Shown: one piece after another, positions 42,560-54,301 of the stretch
Numbering within the stretch: position 1 is the first letter of the stretch
How the letters are laid out: every line of letters starts with the position of its first letter
Assembly: GCF_003589595.1 (NCBI RefSeq)
Contig: NW_020653750.1
Span: 502,061-566,060 of the forward strand
Length of the DNA stretch: 64,000 nucleotides
DNA from: Hyposmocoma kahamanoa
Taxonomy: Eukaryota > Arthropoda > Insecta > Lepidoptera > Cosmopterigidae
Reading direction: 5' to 3'
Position numbers and translations under genes: made by a program
The notes under the pieces: model-generated
Told to the model about the DNA's origin: nothing
What the model saw: the letters and a program-made list of their open reading frames with translations, nothing else
Database searches by the model: none

Positions 42560-43910
42560 AAGCGTTGATAAGGTCGACCATACATGCACACCTAAATAAT
42601 GCCTATTCACTCTCGCCTTGAAAAGGTCCAAGTTATAACGTTCAGGGAACAAGTCTGCAGGCAGGGAATTCCACTCCATAGTCTTCGCCATATAAATGTG
42701 GAAGCGTAACGCTTCCTGCGAGTCTTTGGAATATCCACAACATAGGGGTGGAAGCCAAGCCTCTGCCTAGTCCCCCGATGATGGAAAGGGAAAGGCGGAA
42801 CTGATTCGTGAAATTCCATCGCACACTCCGTGATATACCTATTCTGTAAAATATCGATAAGCAGGCAACTTTACGGCGGTGTTCAAGGTTCTGCAGCTTC
42901 GTTTCTCCTGATTTCCGAGTCACGTCTCTTGGCACACTTGTCAATTGAATCCAAGGTGGTCAGTTGGTATGTAGCAGAGCCATCCCAAAGGTGGCAGCAG
43001 TACTCCATACACGACCGGACTTGTGCTTGATACAGCTGAAGCAACTGTCTCGGTGTGAAGTAACGCCGCCTAGTACCTATCTCATTGACCTACTAGGTAG
43101 GTCAATGACTTATCTACAACTGTGCTGTCATCAACATATCATTGGTATGTAGCAGAAAGAGTGTTGTAGACAGTACGGAACCTTGAGGAACTTATCTATC
43201 GTCCGATAGCCTGGATAGTAGACTTCTAAGACCACACGAATGGAACGTTCACTCAAGAAATTCGGGATCTAATTGCAAAGGTCAGTGGGATGCCCATATA
43301 TGGAAGCTTACTTAAAAGGTTTGAGTGCCAGACCCTGTCAAAGGCTTTAGAAATGTCCAAAGACACTGCAAGTGCTTCGCCCTGCTTTTCTATAGCCTCG
43401 CTCCATATGTGACAGGCATACACAAGAAGATCCCCAGTAGATCGCCTTCGTCGGAATCCGTACTGGCAATCACTGAGGAGGTCGTTGTCTTCAAGGTCCG
43501 ATAGCAGACGGTTGTTGAGTACACGTTCCATAGTCTTGCAGAGTATGAAAGTGACTGAGATAGGTCTATAGTTGACAGGGTCAGCTCTGCTTCCTTTTTT
43601 GGCACAGATTGCGCGTTTTGCAAGCTTCCACGACCCGGGAACTACACTAAAGTGAGAGGCGATATAGGCGTGTGAGAACAGGAGACAACTCAGGCGCACA
43701 GTTACATGGGACTACCCCTGGAATTCCATCTGGCCCGCTAGCTTTCTTCACGTCAAGATTCCGCAGAGTTTTAAGTACCTCTTTTTAGCGTATGCGAACT
43801 GGCGCCATAGTGCAGTCAGCCTGAGGTAAGGTAGGTGGTAGGTTCCCTGCGGCATCCAGACGTGAACTCTCTGCAAAGAGATTCGCCTTCTCTTTTGCAG
43901 TATGGTATCT
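42560..43910 (-). pseudogene. LINE fragment with reverse transcriptase, antisense
   Basis: The minus-strand frame 43699-43253 encodes RT core sequence: GSRADPVNYRPISVTF, LLSDCQYGFRRRRSTGDL, and ALAVSLDISKAFDRVWHSNL with the first catalytic Asp block. Downstream is the shared 3' region found also at 14580-14700. The FADD box and endonuclease are missing. The clade is uncertain (jockey/CR1/I-like). Confidence 0.75.
43083..43107. repeat. Fold-back palindrome, 11-bp arms, 3-nt loop
   Basis: CATTGACCTAC and GTAGGTCAATG around TAG, inside the LINE fragment; absent from the related fragment near 15400. Confidence 0.65.
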
Positions 43911-44281
43911 GCAGCTTTTATAACACCTTGAGATCTTGTAGAGGGCTTTAGAAGTTAGAAGTGTTTGAATGGAGTTATTAGCTTCCTTTAAAACGCTTTA
44001 GGTGGTATATCGTATATTTCTAAAGCTCTTATAACATCTTGAGATCTTGTAAAGGGCTTTTGAAGTTAGTAGTGTTTGAAAGGAATTATTATTTGGAGTT
44101 ATTTAGGTGGTATATAGTATATTCCTAACGCTTAGAACTGTTAAATTTTACTAGTGCCTTTGGAACGCTATATCTACAGCAGAGAAATATATTTCTAAAG
44201 TAGCGCTTAGGCCGTTATATTTGATAATTGTACAGTAACTTTACTTCTAAAAACTTACAATAGCGTGTCAATACCACAATT

Positions 44282-44325
44282 TTTTAAATAAATAAATAAA
44301 TAACGCACACACTCAACATAAATTG
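44282..44325 (-). mobile_element. SINE A tail fragment, antisense
   Basis: AATAACGCACACACTCAACATA is the reverse of the SINE A 3' end; only the last 40 bp or so remain. Confidence 0.5.
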
Positions 44326-44577
44326 TAAAACCGAAAGCTCTACAACGGTGAATATTAGCGGCTAAATCGATAGAACGGTGTTAGTAAACTCTGAGGGCTG
44401 TTGTAACAGAGACTCCATTACAGTTATTAATAAAACCAATTTTTTAGGTTATGTATATATTTTTTAATAAAAACCTTCACCTTTCACTCTTTCTCACCCA
44501 TGCTAAAATACAAAGCTAAAATATCTTATTTCAACTAAATTCAAACTTCACACACTCTAATTAAGTGTACTTTTTAC

Positions 44578-46207
44578 CATTGACTTACAAATAAATGGAC
44601 GACGGGTCTAATACAAAAACCACTTACTAGTAAGGACGTTTCACTTGCAATTAAAAATATGAAAAGAGGTAAGTCGCCGGGGCATGACAGTCTCAGTATT
44701 GAGCACTTACAGCATGCAGGCCCACACATAAATAGGCTTTTGTCCATGTTGTTCACTTTCTGTCTGAGACACACATACTTACCTCCGGACCTAATGAAAA
44801 CAGTTGTTATACCTTTGGTTAAAAATCGTACAGGTGATATTGCAGATAAAGGCAACTACAGACCCATCTCTTTAGCAACAGTGGTAGCAAAGGTCTTAGA
44901 TAGGATAATCAACAATCACCTTAGCAGCCGCACAAAATTAGATGACGCTCAGTTCGGCTTTCGTGAGGGTATGTCGACAGAGAGTGCTATACTGGCACTG
45001 AAATACACTGTGGACTATTATTTGAAAAGAAAGACACCTATATATGCCTGTTTTTTAGATTTGTCAAGAGCCTTCGATTTGGTCTCATATAACATACTTT
45101 GGCTTAAACTAACAAATATTGGTGTTGCTCCTGAAATTGTAGGTATACTATCACATTGGTATAATAGTCAAAAAAATGTTGTTAAATGGGCGAATTCATT
45201 CTCTAGCGAGTATACGTTGAAATGTGGTGTAAGGCAGGGTGGATTGAGTTCGCCTAGACTTTTCAACATATATGTGAATCAGTTGATCAGTGATCTCAGG
45301 AGTACAAACGTTGGGTGTAGAATAGACAGTATCAGTGTTAATAACATCAGCTATGCTGATGACATGGTGCTGCTGAGCCCATCAATCGGTGGTCTGAGAA
45401 AGATGCTGCAGGTGTGTGAAACTTATGCCGAGGGACATGGACTAAGGTACAACGAAAAGAAGAGCGAGTTTCTGGTATTTAAATATAAAGGTCACAGTGA
45501 CATTCCACCGCTTCTACTTAATGGTGTACCCTTGAATCGTGTCTCTCGTTTTAAGTACTTGGGGCACATTGTAAATGAGAATCTTGGAGATGATGATGAT
45601 GTGGAGAGAGAGTTGTCAGTCGTACAGCGTTGTCAGTGCGCGGTAACATGTTGGCCCAGAGGTTTTTCAAGTGCTCTGTTAATGTAAAAATAACGCTTTT
45701 TAGAGCATTCTGTCAGAATTTTTATACAGGTGCACTGTGGACCAACTTTACGCAGCGGGCTTACAACTCCTTGCGTGTACTGTACAATAACATCTTTAGG
45801 GTTCTGTTGAGGCTTCCCCGCTTTTGCAGTGCATCTGGCATGTTTGCGGATGCATGCGTGGATGATTTTTACGCAATCATGCGCAAAAAAAGTGCGTCAC
45901 AGATGTTGCGACTGCGTGGGAGCACCAATAGTATCCTAAAGATGATAGAAGTAAGAATGGACTCGCCTGTCTTTCGGCGGTTTACCGAGTTACATGTAAT
46001 ATGTAAGTAATAATAATAATAATGTATAATAATAATGTATAATAATAATGTAATTGCACCTATTTGATAATTGTTTTGTCCTCTTTGTCTCTACTAACTT
46101 AGCACATAAGATTATTGTTACTAACAAATATGGACTAAGTTGTCTGAAAAATAAATGAATTTGAATTTGAATTTGAATTTGAATTTGAATATAATTGTAA
46201 GTCAATG
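44578..46207. mobile_element. Composite: P-like element ends enclosing a LINE
   Basis: The left 46 bp (CATTGACTTACAAATAAATG on to AATACAAAAACCAC) match the reversed right end of the P-like copies. The right 17 bp (ATAATTGTAAGTCAATG) match the reversed left end. The outside flanks repeat ACTTTTTAC (44569-44577 and 46208-46216), an 8-bp target duplication plus one chance match. Everything between is a LINE. Confidence 0.72.
44623..46190 (+). pseudogene. LINE reverse transcriptase, 5'-truncated, one frameshift
   Basis: Frame from 44623 to 45687: NMKRGKSPGHDSLSIEHL, GNYRPISLATVVAKVLDRII, AQFGFREGMSTESAILALKY, FLDLSRAFDLVSYNI, GVRQGGLSSPRLFNIYVNQL and the catalytic YADDMVLLSPS. The last part shifts to the frame 45630-46010 (FADACVDDFYAIMRKKSAS, a C-terminal region of many insect LINEs). 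Its 3' end is a (TTGAAT)n tail. The endonuclease is lacking. CR1/L2-like RT is my tentative placement. Confidence 0.82.
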
Positions 46208-46216
46208 ACTTTTTAC

Positions 46217-47083
46217 ACAAAAATCTGCACATGCAGAGGGCGCGTAAAAATATTAGCTAGAATATATGTAGATATTTACAATAAACTGCTCCTCGCACTT
46301 TTATTTTGCATGTATTAAACGGAAAACTTATTTTATCAAACTGTTATGATTTTTTATTTGCAATCGTATCTTCCATTATATTCCAGTTAGCAAGGTCATG
46401 GTCTTTATGAGCAATAAAATGTGTTTTGTTTATTTTCCTGAAATATCGCTGCTATATATCTAGTACAGTGCCGTAAACTCTAATTCAGAGATACAGTCGC
46501 GTCTAAATAGAATGCGAGCGCTATAGTCGCACTACAAGAACTTATTTAGATACTTAGGCGCACATTATCGCTCGCGTAGTTCTTTTGTATAGTCGCATAT
46601 TGACCGCTCTCATAGCACGTTTGTATTACTTTGGCGCACGTGAACCGCTTGCATAGCACCTTTGTATTACCTAGACGCTCATTTGTCGCGTACATTAACC
46701 GCGCGCATCTTCTTTCTCTCTCCTTTGCATCTTCGTACTAACACACATTTACAACCATTGTAGGACCCATAGCGTATAAATCGGTGCCCATTTCGGGGGT
46801 ACAGCGGCGCTGTAGCCACTTATACGTCTACTGTAGAATTTATTAATGCAGCCTATGCCGTTATTAAGAACAATACTTAGAGCAATACTTAATTGACAAT
46901 TATTAAAAAGTCACAAGAAATTGTTGAAGATTTGAGTCAATTTTCAGTACTAAAGCGACATAAAAAATGCTCCAATCGCCACGAGACCTTGACCAAACGT
47001 CGCAGAAAAAAAAAGCAATCCAACCAAATACATATTTAACTCATTTTGGCCAAAATGGCACTTTAGTACTTTCACTTTTCCAG
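46217..47083. other. Intergenic, degenerate subrepeats at 46490-46700
   Basis: Between 46490 and 46700, blocks such as CATAGCACGTTTGTATTACT and GCGCACGTGAACCGCTTGCA recur with changes. No coding frame. Confidence 0.4.
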
Positions 47084-47122
47084 GAACGAATTATACTTAC
47101 ACAGTGTAAGTATAATTCGTTC
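47084..47122. repeat. Perfect fold-back palindrome, 19-bp arms, 1-nt loop
   Basis: GAACGAATTATACTTACAC, A, then GTGTAAGTATAATTCGTTC. It abuts the left end of the minisatellite element. Confidence 0.85.
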
Positions 47123-48420
47123 AGTGTTGGGCAAAATTTAATTGGTTCTGGCAATTAAAGATTGACAATTGATTAATTGTCAATTGCGAAACAGCAATTA
47201 ACGATTGATCAATTGTTAGTTGCGAGAACCGCAATTAACAATTAATCAATTGTTAATTGCGTTTCTCGCAACTAACAATTGATCAATCGTTAATCGCAAA
47301 TATCTACAATTAACAATTAATCAATTTTCAATCTTTTCAATGTTTTTGATTAACAATTAACAATTAAAACTGACAATTATGATAAATTTATAATAAAAGG
47401 GCATATGTGGGTGAGTTAGGGCGTTGGTTGTGGGGGCCTGTTGGGGACAGGTTAGGGGGTCGATTTGGGGCCCGGTTAGGGGGCCGGTTGGGGGCCCGGT
47501 TGGGGGCCCCGGTTTGGGGCCCCGGTTAAGGGCCCCGGTTGAAGGCTCCGGTTGGGAGCCCCGGTTGGGGGCCCCGGAGGGGGGCCCCGGTTGAGGGCTC
47601 AGGTTGGGGGCCCCGGTTGGGGTTCCCGGTTGGGGGTCCCGGTTGGGAGCCCCGGTTGGGGGCCCCGGTTGAAGGCCCCGGTTGGGGCCCCAGTTGGGAA
47701 CCCCGCTTGGTGCCCCTGTTGGGGGCCCCGGTTTGGGGCCCCGGTTGAGGGCTCCGGTTGGGGGCCCCTGTTGGGAACCCCGCTTTGGGCCCCGGTTTGG
47801 GGCCCCGGTTGAGGGCTCCGGTTGGGGGCCCCGGTCGGGGGCCCCGGTTGGGGGCTCCGGATGGTGGCTCCGGTTGGGGGTCCCGGTTGGGGGCCCGGTT
47901 AGGGGCCAGTTAAGGGGCCTGAGCCACACAACCAGGGCCCTCAAACGGGCCCCCAACCGGGACCACCAAACCGGGGCGCCCAAACCGGGGCCCCCAAACC
48001 GGGGCCCCCACACCGGGCCCCCAAACCGGGGCCCCCAACCGGGGCCACTAACTGGAGCCCTCAACCTGGGCCCCCGACTGGGGCCCCCAACCGGGGCCCC
48101 CATGGAGGCCCCAAGCAGGGTTCCCAACTGGGGCCCCCAAGCGGGGTTCCCCTCCGGGGCCCCCTAGCGGGCCCCCAACCGGGGCTTTCAACTAGGGCCC
48201 CCAACCAGGGGCCCCAACCCGGCCCCAACCAGGGGCCCCAACCCGGCGCCCCCAACCGGGCCCACAACGCGGCCCCCAATCGGGGCCCCAACCGGGCCCC
48301 CCAACCGGGTCCCCAACCGGGTCCCCAACCAATTGATTTAATTGCAATTGATTTCAATTGAATTGATTTTTTAATCTGATTGAATTATTGATTGAAATTT
48401 AATTGATTAACGCCCAACAC
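47123..48420. repeat. Palindromic element: AATTG-rich ends around an inverted GC minisatellite
   Basis: Ends AGTGTTGGGC and GCCCAACACT are inverted repeats resembling hAT-type MITE termini. Inside each end lies an array of AATTGATTAATTG-like units. The core (about 47430-48330) is a 13-16 bp minisatellite: GGTTGGGGGCCCC in the left half, the reverse (GGGGCCCCCAACC) in the right half, switching at about 47920-47940. The long frames here (for example 256 residues at 47357-48127) come from the repeat and are not genes. Confidence 0.75.
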
Positions 48421-48438
48421 TTACACTTATTGTTAAAC

Positions 48439-48662
48439 TGCCTCCATGGCCGAATGGTTACCATACCGAACTGCCACGCAGAGGTCCCAGGTTCGATTCC
48501 CGGGCCGGGAGAAATATTTATATGGCCTACATTTATTTCTGTCGTGAGTTGGGTGTAATTTGTAGTTGTCTATGTGTGTGTCCATGGCACCCGCGACACT
48601 GGGTTTCCCTAGTGCGGGGTTATATTGAGTGTATGCGTTATTATTATCATTATTATTATTAT
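48439..48662 (+). mobile_element. SINE A copy
   Basis: GCCTCCATGGCCGAATGGTT, B-box CAGGTTCGATTCCCGGGCCG, body and (TTA)n tail, like the copies at 25619 and 54597. Confidence 0.85.
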
Positions 48663-48860
48663 TTGCTTTATTCTTATCGGCTTGTTAGCTAGTTTGAAAC
48701 GCATTTACGGACCGAAGTCAAGTAAATGCAATATGGCGTGTATCTACGAGTATGTGGTGGGTGTGCAATAAGATCCTACTTCGTCTTCTTCCATCTGCAT
48801 GAACTTTCTGACGATGCGGCATGTATTTAAAATTACAGCTTATTATTATTATTTTCAGCA

Positions 48861-49035
48861 AAGCGCAGGCCACACCGCGAACGAAGCTAGCTAACTTACT
48901 TTCGCTCACGGAGTTGCATGCAACCAACTATGCCAGCTAGCTAAGCTAAGTTAGCGTAGCTGTCATAGTTGGTTGCGTGCAACTACGTGCTATAAACTAA
49001 GTTAACTAGCTTCGTTCGCGGTGTAGCCTGCGCTT
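48861..49035. mobile_element. Palindromic MITE, 175 bp
   Basis: AAGCGCAGGCCACACCGCGA then ACGAAGCTAGCTAACTTA on the left is mirrored on the right up to GCGGTGTAGCCTGCGCTT. A second inner pair, GTTGCATGCAACCAACTATG with CATAGTTGGTTGCGTGCAAC, makes almost the whole unit self-complementary. Confidence 0.7.
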
Positions 49036-49339
49036 CACACGTATAAGAAAGTGACTGATATACGATGGACTAAAACCAGACTCGTACAGCTGTCAAAATT
49101 AATTGCATCCTACGTTTGTAATACTTCGGCACGCTCGTTTATGTAAAGTGAAAATTCGTAAATGACGTAATTCTTATTTGTCTGTGAAAGTTTGGCACGA
49201 TGTCGCGTAATGTAAGATTGTATAACGCCTTGGCCTTGTTAACTTGTGTATTTTTTTGAGTTTCGGAGTTTTTAATTAATTTTGTGATCTTTCGTGTTTC
49301 TCTAATATGGAATGTTATCTATAAATTCTACCCTTTTCC

Positions 49340-49440
49340 TCATCATCAACCCATTTATACGTCCCACTGCTGGGCATGGGTCTCATCTCAGGCGAGAGTT
49401 TAGGCCGTAGTCTGCCACTGTGCAGGTTTCACCACGATGT
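49340..49440. repeat. Dispersed repeat: CCCACTGCTGGGCATGGG type
   Basis: CCCATTTATACGTCCCACTG, CTGGGCATGGGTCTCATCTC and GGCGAGAGTTTAGGCCGTAG recur at 60250-60335. It is a widespread lepidopteran repeat piece, perhaps a LINE 3' end. Confidence 0.5.
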
Positions 49441-49542
49441 TTTTTTTCACCGAAAAGCTCTTAATACATTTCAAATAACTTTCGCACATAAATTCCGAGA
49501 AACTCAAAGGTGCGAGCCCGGATCTAACCCACTGAAGGCAGT

Positions 49543-49586
49543 GGCCTAAAGCCCCTCAAGCAAAGGTGCTTGAGGGGCTTTAGGCC
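49543..49586. repeat. Perfect fold-back palindrome, 20-bp arms, 4-nt loop
   Basis: GGCCTAAAGCCCCTCAAGCA, AAGG, then TGCTTGAGGGGCTTTAGGCC. GC-rich and perfect. Confidence 0.85.
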
Positions 49587-49599
49587 AAACCATCAGGCT

Positions 49600-51105
49600 A
49601 CCACTTTTTACCACCTATTTATCTACCACTTACACTTACTTAAGTATAGATTTATTTGTTTCTTATACACTACACACTAAGCATTAATATTGGAATGTGT
49701 GTGCGGAGCGACTATTATATTAGGTATTACGTATACTTACTTTATCAGAAGTTGATTTTCAATTCATTACTTATTAAACACGAAGACTTAAACCAATCCT
49801 AGGAAATAAATACAGACCTAACTTGGAGCAAGAGACATATCGGCAGTTTAATTTAAATGTCAAGGTCTCAACCTTTTTTTTACTTCGTGATTGTTGCGAC
49901 TGACGATTACAATAAAGTGGTCTAAAGTTCATGCTTTTTAGTGGTTTCGAGAACTACACAATACACGAACACGTATGCGAAAGGTACGTGGGTTTTTGAA
50001 TGCATTTGGTCATTCTTGAAGTCACGGTTATGCGATAAAAGTCTGTTTTTTACCTGTGTCCATTGTTATGTATATCCTTTTAAACATCATTGGGCATGCT
50101 AGAAATTATGTAAATTATTATATACATGAACACTGCAAGGTACTGCATGGACAAGGTCGTATGTAATTATAACGACCAATAACACTATTTATAGTTTTTA
50201 TTCTCGTCAAGTACCTTTTTGTTACACCGATACGACAAAGAAAGTAAAAAAAGACAAGTTGAATAATAATTACCATTTTATTGACTACATTAGCATTAAA
50301 GTTAAAAATCAGTACAGAGTACTAATAAAAAAACCGACCTCAAAATTATTAGCTTTTTTTTTACATAGCTATTTATGAATTCAAAAGTAACTATTACTTG
50401 ATAAATAATGTAAACAATCCTAAAATAAAATTATGTATCGTCACTCTACTATTTTTTTTTCCAAAATATCACCCAACGATGTATTCTTCGCGTCAGGCAC
50501 TAAATTTACAGATTCTGTGCCTTAATATCCACATAATACTTTATCTATTTGTGTACTATTCTATAAAAGCGTACCTTGGTCACCAAAAATCAATAGAGCG
50601 TTTTGGTATAGTGATTTCCACCATGATTATGAATCAAGACTGTCAATCACGGTCAGTATTACGGCCTTCTCATTATTGTACATCCGTTTCAGTTCACTGC
50701 CATTGATTGTACAGGTTTTATATAGTGGTTGGGAATAATTGATATAATAAATATTAGCAGAAATTTACTGTCAATGTTGAATACTTAAGGGAATGTAAAC
50801 CGTGTTTATCATTTCATTCAGCGTATTTTCTTCCGTGAGAGATATTCTCATGCTACCCTCAACAAATCTAGATCAAGGTCGCCCGTCAGGATACCACATC
50901 AAAATATGTATTACGACATAAAAGTAGATTAATTCTACCTAGATAACTAACTCTACATTCGTCTAACTTATACACACCCATACATCATTTCCAAAAAAAT
51001 TAAAAATAAATAGCTTGATCCTTTGGCAAAATATGTTATTAAATATTAATGATTTTTTGAATGAAACTTTCTAACCCACAGAACAGTTGAAAACAGCCAG
51101 TAGAC
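49600..51105. other. Intergenic, nothing recognised
   Basis: AT-rich with only short frames. No gene or clear element. Confidence 0.35.
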
Positions 51106-51111
51106 TCTTAG

Positions 51112-51322
51112 GGCGCTTTCAAATTAGACGCTTGTAGAATTACTGCAGTGGCGCGGAAGATCCGCCACTGCTGATTTTCATACAATAAACTAGTCTGTAA
51201 AAGTGGCGCGTACCTGGTACGACTGTGGCGCTGCAGATGCGCTTCTAAATATTGTATGAAATTAGCGGTGGTGCGGCTGTAGCGCAACTGTGGCGCCACA
51301 ATAGCGCTTCTTTAAGCGACTA
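51112..51322. repeat. Palindromic repeat family D, copy 2
   Basis: Same CAGTGGCGC / GCGCCAC alternation and TTCATACAATA centre as at 13228. The flanks GCGCTTTCAAATTAGACGC and GCGACTAATTTAAAG are roughly mirrored. Confidence 0.6.
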
Positions 51323-51324
51323 AT

Positions 51325-52429
51325 TTAAAGGCCTCTACTTTCTTCCCTTCAACTTTGTTGTGACCGAAAGGGTCCACGATGTAATTATTTTACTATGTAC
51401 CTAACACCTTGTACACCATTGTGGAATGCAAATAAAGAATATTGAACATATTGATCTCTTAGCATCAATAGCGAATTGGTTTCCTCACTGACAGAGTCGT
51501 GGTTGTCTCCATAACAGGATTGTTGTTGTTTTATCTCAATCTTGTTTCTACGTAAAATACTGAATAAGAAGGTAAATAGCAGGTAACTTTTCATTAGTTT
51601 TATTTAAGGCAATGTGAATAACTATTTCACTATTTCTCTAATACAGCATATTTAGAGCTTACAAAGGCATCGATAGCCTCTAAGTATTTATTGTTTATAT
51701 TTATACTTCAACGCCATAGGGATGAATACCAAAAGTTCTCATTGTGAATTCTCTAAGCGTTCAAGATGACCTTTTCCGCTTAGAATTGTCTGCGCTTCGC
51801 GGATCACTTATTTTTCATCAACTACTATAATATCTGTACACGATACTGATTCATAAATAAACTTTGTCTTTCATTCTGCTGTTTCTAAAATATTCAAGCA
51901 GAAAAGTACGTGCACAAGAGCCCTTTTATAAAAGATAGAATACTAAATAAATAATAAATAGAATAGTCTCTATCTATATTATAAACGTTACGAGTTCGTT
52001 TCAGAAAAATGTATAATAGTGTGACAATCTGAGTCTACATTATCAAAATTTATAGTAATGTCGATTAACGGTTTTCAGTCCACACGTATATAATTTCCAG
52101 TATGACGTTTTGTGAACATTCATCAGGTTACGTATCCATCAATCATTGGAATCAGAAAATGAAATCCGTCGGACAGACAATCCGGTCAGGCTGAATTGGA
52201 ATAGATATTTGATTTCGTTTTTGACTTGTGCATACTGTGGTATAGGTATCGGAAAAAACAGGATTTGTATGATTGCTACGATTGATATGCGGGTTGACAA
52301 TTCTAATAAAACTGTAATGTAACCTACCCACCCATATGGGAAAGCCGTGCTGCCTGTACAATGTAAAACTACTTTTAAATTAACATAAACTGAATTTTTT
52401 GTGTGCTTTTTGACGATTTAACTTTTTAA
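51325..52429. other. Intergenic, nothing recognised
   Basis: No coding frame of interest and no repeat family recognised. Confidence 0.35.
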
Positions 52430-52668
52430 GTGATGGGATGGACAGTCGTGAGCCTGATGGTAAGTACCACGCCCACTTATAACATTTGCAGTGCAGTCCA
52501 CAACTTTAAACCACCTTAAGACATAGATTTGCAAGCAAGTCCCATATGCCAGTACTTTCATCAGCTCCCTTACACTTCGAATCTGCGGTAGAAATAGGTA
52601 AGGTGGCAGTACCTACTTCCCTGAACGAACTCTTTCACAACGAGCTCTACTGCTACTATATCTCACTT
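52430..52668 (-). repeat. Interspersed repeat family C, copy 7, antisense
   Basis: Reverse of the family C order, ending ACTCTTTCACAACGAGCTCT and ACTGCTACTATA. A LINE 3' piece (CATGCACACCCAAAAAATGC) follows at 52670-52740, and a second family C start at about 52848-52882. Confidence 0.7.
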
Positions 52669-53199
52669 GACGGAAAGTGGCGATGAAGTCGACGGTGGGG
52701 CATGCACACCCAAAAAATGCCTACCAATTCTTACAAGGAGCTCTACTGCTCTAAATTTCTGGAACATACCCTGTTTATAGACAAGTGCGATGCTAGTCAG
52801 TCTTAATACCGCAAAGGCGTTGCCGTAATTGGGGTAATGTCTGGACGAATACTTTCACAAGAAGCTTTGCTGCTACCACTTTTTGCACTTCAGGAAAAAA
52901 ACAAGTTACGAGAACCCAAACATCAACATTCAAATAATAGAATACCATCGTGGAGAAACATCCTGGCATTCAATAAACAACAATCAAGTTTTTTGAGGAA
53001 AATACTTTGAAAAATATGCATGTGTGTGTTATCATCAGTTTATATTTCTACGATATTATCCTGTTAATTTATTTATGAATAAATTCAACTACCTACCTAC
53101 ACTACGTATAACGTACATATTTTCTTTTGAAGAAGCAACAACACGTGGGGTGCACTATGAGTTTCGAGAATGATTAAGAAAAAAATACTATATTTATAG

Positions 53200-54301
53200 T
53201 AATAAATCATTTCTGACCATTTGGTCAGAAATGATTTTATTGTTTCTCAAAATATGCTCCGTTAACGTTAATGTACTTTTACATACGCATGAACCAATTT
53301 TGAAAACATTTATACGTAACACTTCTCCGTGACAATCTCGGAAACATATTTTTCATACTCTTCGACAGCCTCTTCAGGTGATGAAAATCGTCGACTGGTT
53401 CTTAATATTTGGAAATAAATAAAAGTCGCAAGGTCCCAGGTCGGTACTGTACGCGGGATAGCTCATAAGGTCAACGTTGTTCACCTTCGAAATATCATTT
53501 GTCTGTTTGGCCGTGTGAGAACTGGCATTATCGTGTTGCAAGATGATATAGCGTTTACGGTTATTTTACGGAGTTTGTCAATAACTTCCGGCAAACAAAT
53601 GGTCGTGTACCAATCACTATTCATGGTATAACGATTCTCCAAAGCAACAGTAGCCACGTGTCCAGTTTTATTAAAAAAGAAGCAATCATCCGTTTAGAGG
53701 CACTTTGCATGCGCGCCACTTTGGTTGGTTTCGGCTTATCTCGAAAGACCCTTACGCTCGATTGCTGCTTTGTTTTGGGTTCGTAACTATAAATCCATGT
53801 CTCGCCACTAGTTACTATGTTCCACACCAAATTTGACGCACCTCCGTTGAATCTGGTAAGCATGGCATTGCACCAAGTGACGCGATCCGATTTTTGAGCC
53901 ATAGACACACTGTGTGGGATCCAGCGAGAGTACAGCTTTTTCACACCCAAATGTTTGTGTAGTATTGATTGTATTTGACTCATGTCTATGCCTAAAGATG
54001 CCCGAATCTCATGGTATGTCACATGCCTGTCTGTTTTGATCACACGGCGCACAGCATCGATGTTTTTGTCGTTCACAGCAGTGGACGGGCGACCATCATG
54101 AAATTCGTCACAGAGATTCACACGACCGCGTTTGAATTCTGCAAACCAGCTATAAATAGTCGTCTTGCAGGGTGCTTCATCGCCAAAAGCAGTTTGAAGC
54201 CGAGCGATGCTCCGCTGAGCTGTTAAATTACATTTAAAGTCGTAGAAAATCACACTATAAAAATTTTCACGAGTTAAATCCATGGTGATGTATACAACCA
54301 A
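53200..54301 (-). pseudogene. mariner transposase, mori-type (DD37D), dead
   Basis: Frame 54301-53621 encodes the N-terminal part (MDLTRENFYSVIFYDFKCNL; TIYSWFAEFKRGRVNL; GRPSTAV) and the first catalytic block as VTSGETWIYSYEPKT, where the usual GDE is now SGE, so the first Asp is lost. After a frameshift near 53640, ILQHDNASSHTAK and YSTDLGPCDFYLF follow in other frames with stops. Inactive on two counts. Confidence 0.82.
53204..53237. repeat. Perfect fold-back palindrome, 16-bp arms, 2-nt loop
   Basis: AAATCATTTCTGACCA, TT, then TGGTCAGAAATGATTT, in the 3' end of the decayed mariner. Confidence 0.8.

Larger units (their letters stand above)
42428..44132. repeat. 112-bp tandem repeat, three units, with a LINE inside
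   Basis: Units at 42428-42539, 43914-44025 and 44025-about 44132 share GCTTTTATAACACC, GTTAGAAGTGTTTGAATGGA, GTTATTAGCTTCCTTTAAAA and GGTGGTATATCGTATATTTC. The third unit is more diverged. The LINE fragment lies between the first two. Confidence 0.7.

Noticed and set aside
46490..46700. CRISPR-like array of GCGCAC...CATAGCAC blocks
   Set aside because: Eukaryotic context, unequal spacing and diverged units; ordinary degenerate repeats.
47357..48127. 256-residue Pro/Gly-rich minus-strand frame (and similar ones on the plus strand)
   Set aside because: It is the translation of the GC minisatellite. Open frames occur on both strands in several phases, as expected from a stop-free repeat.
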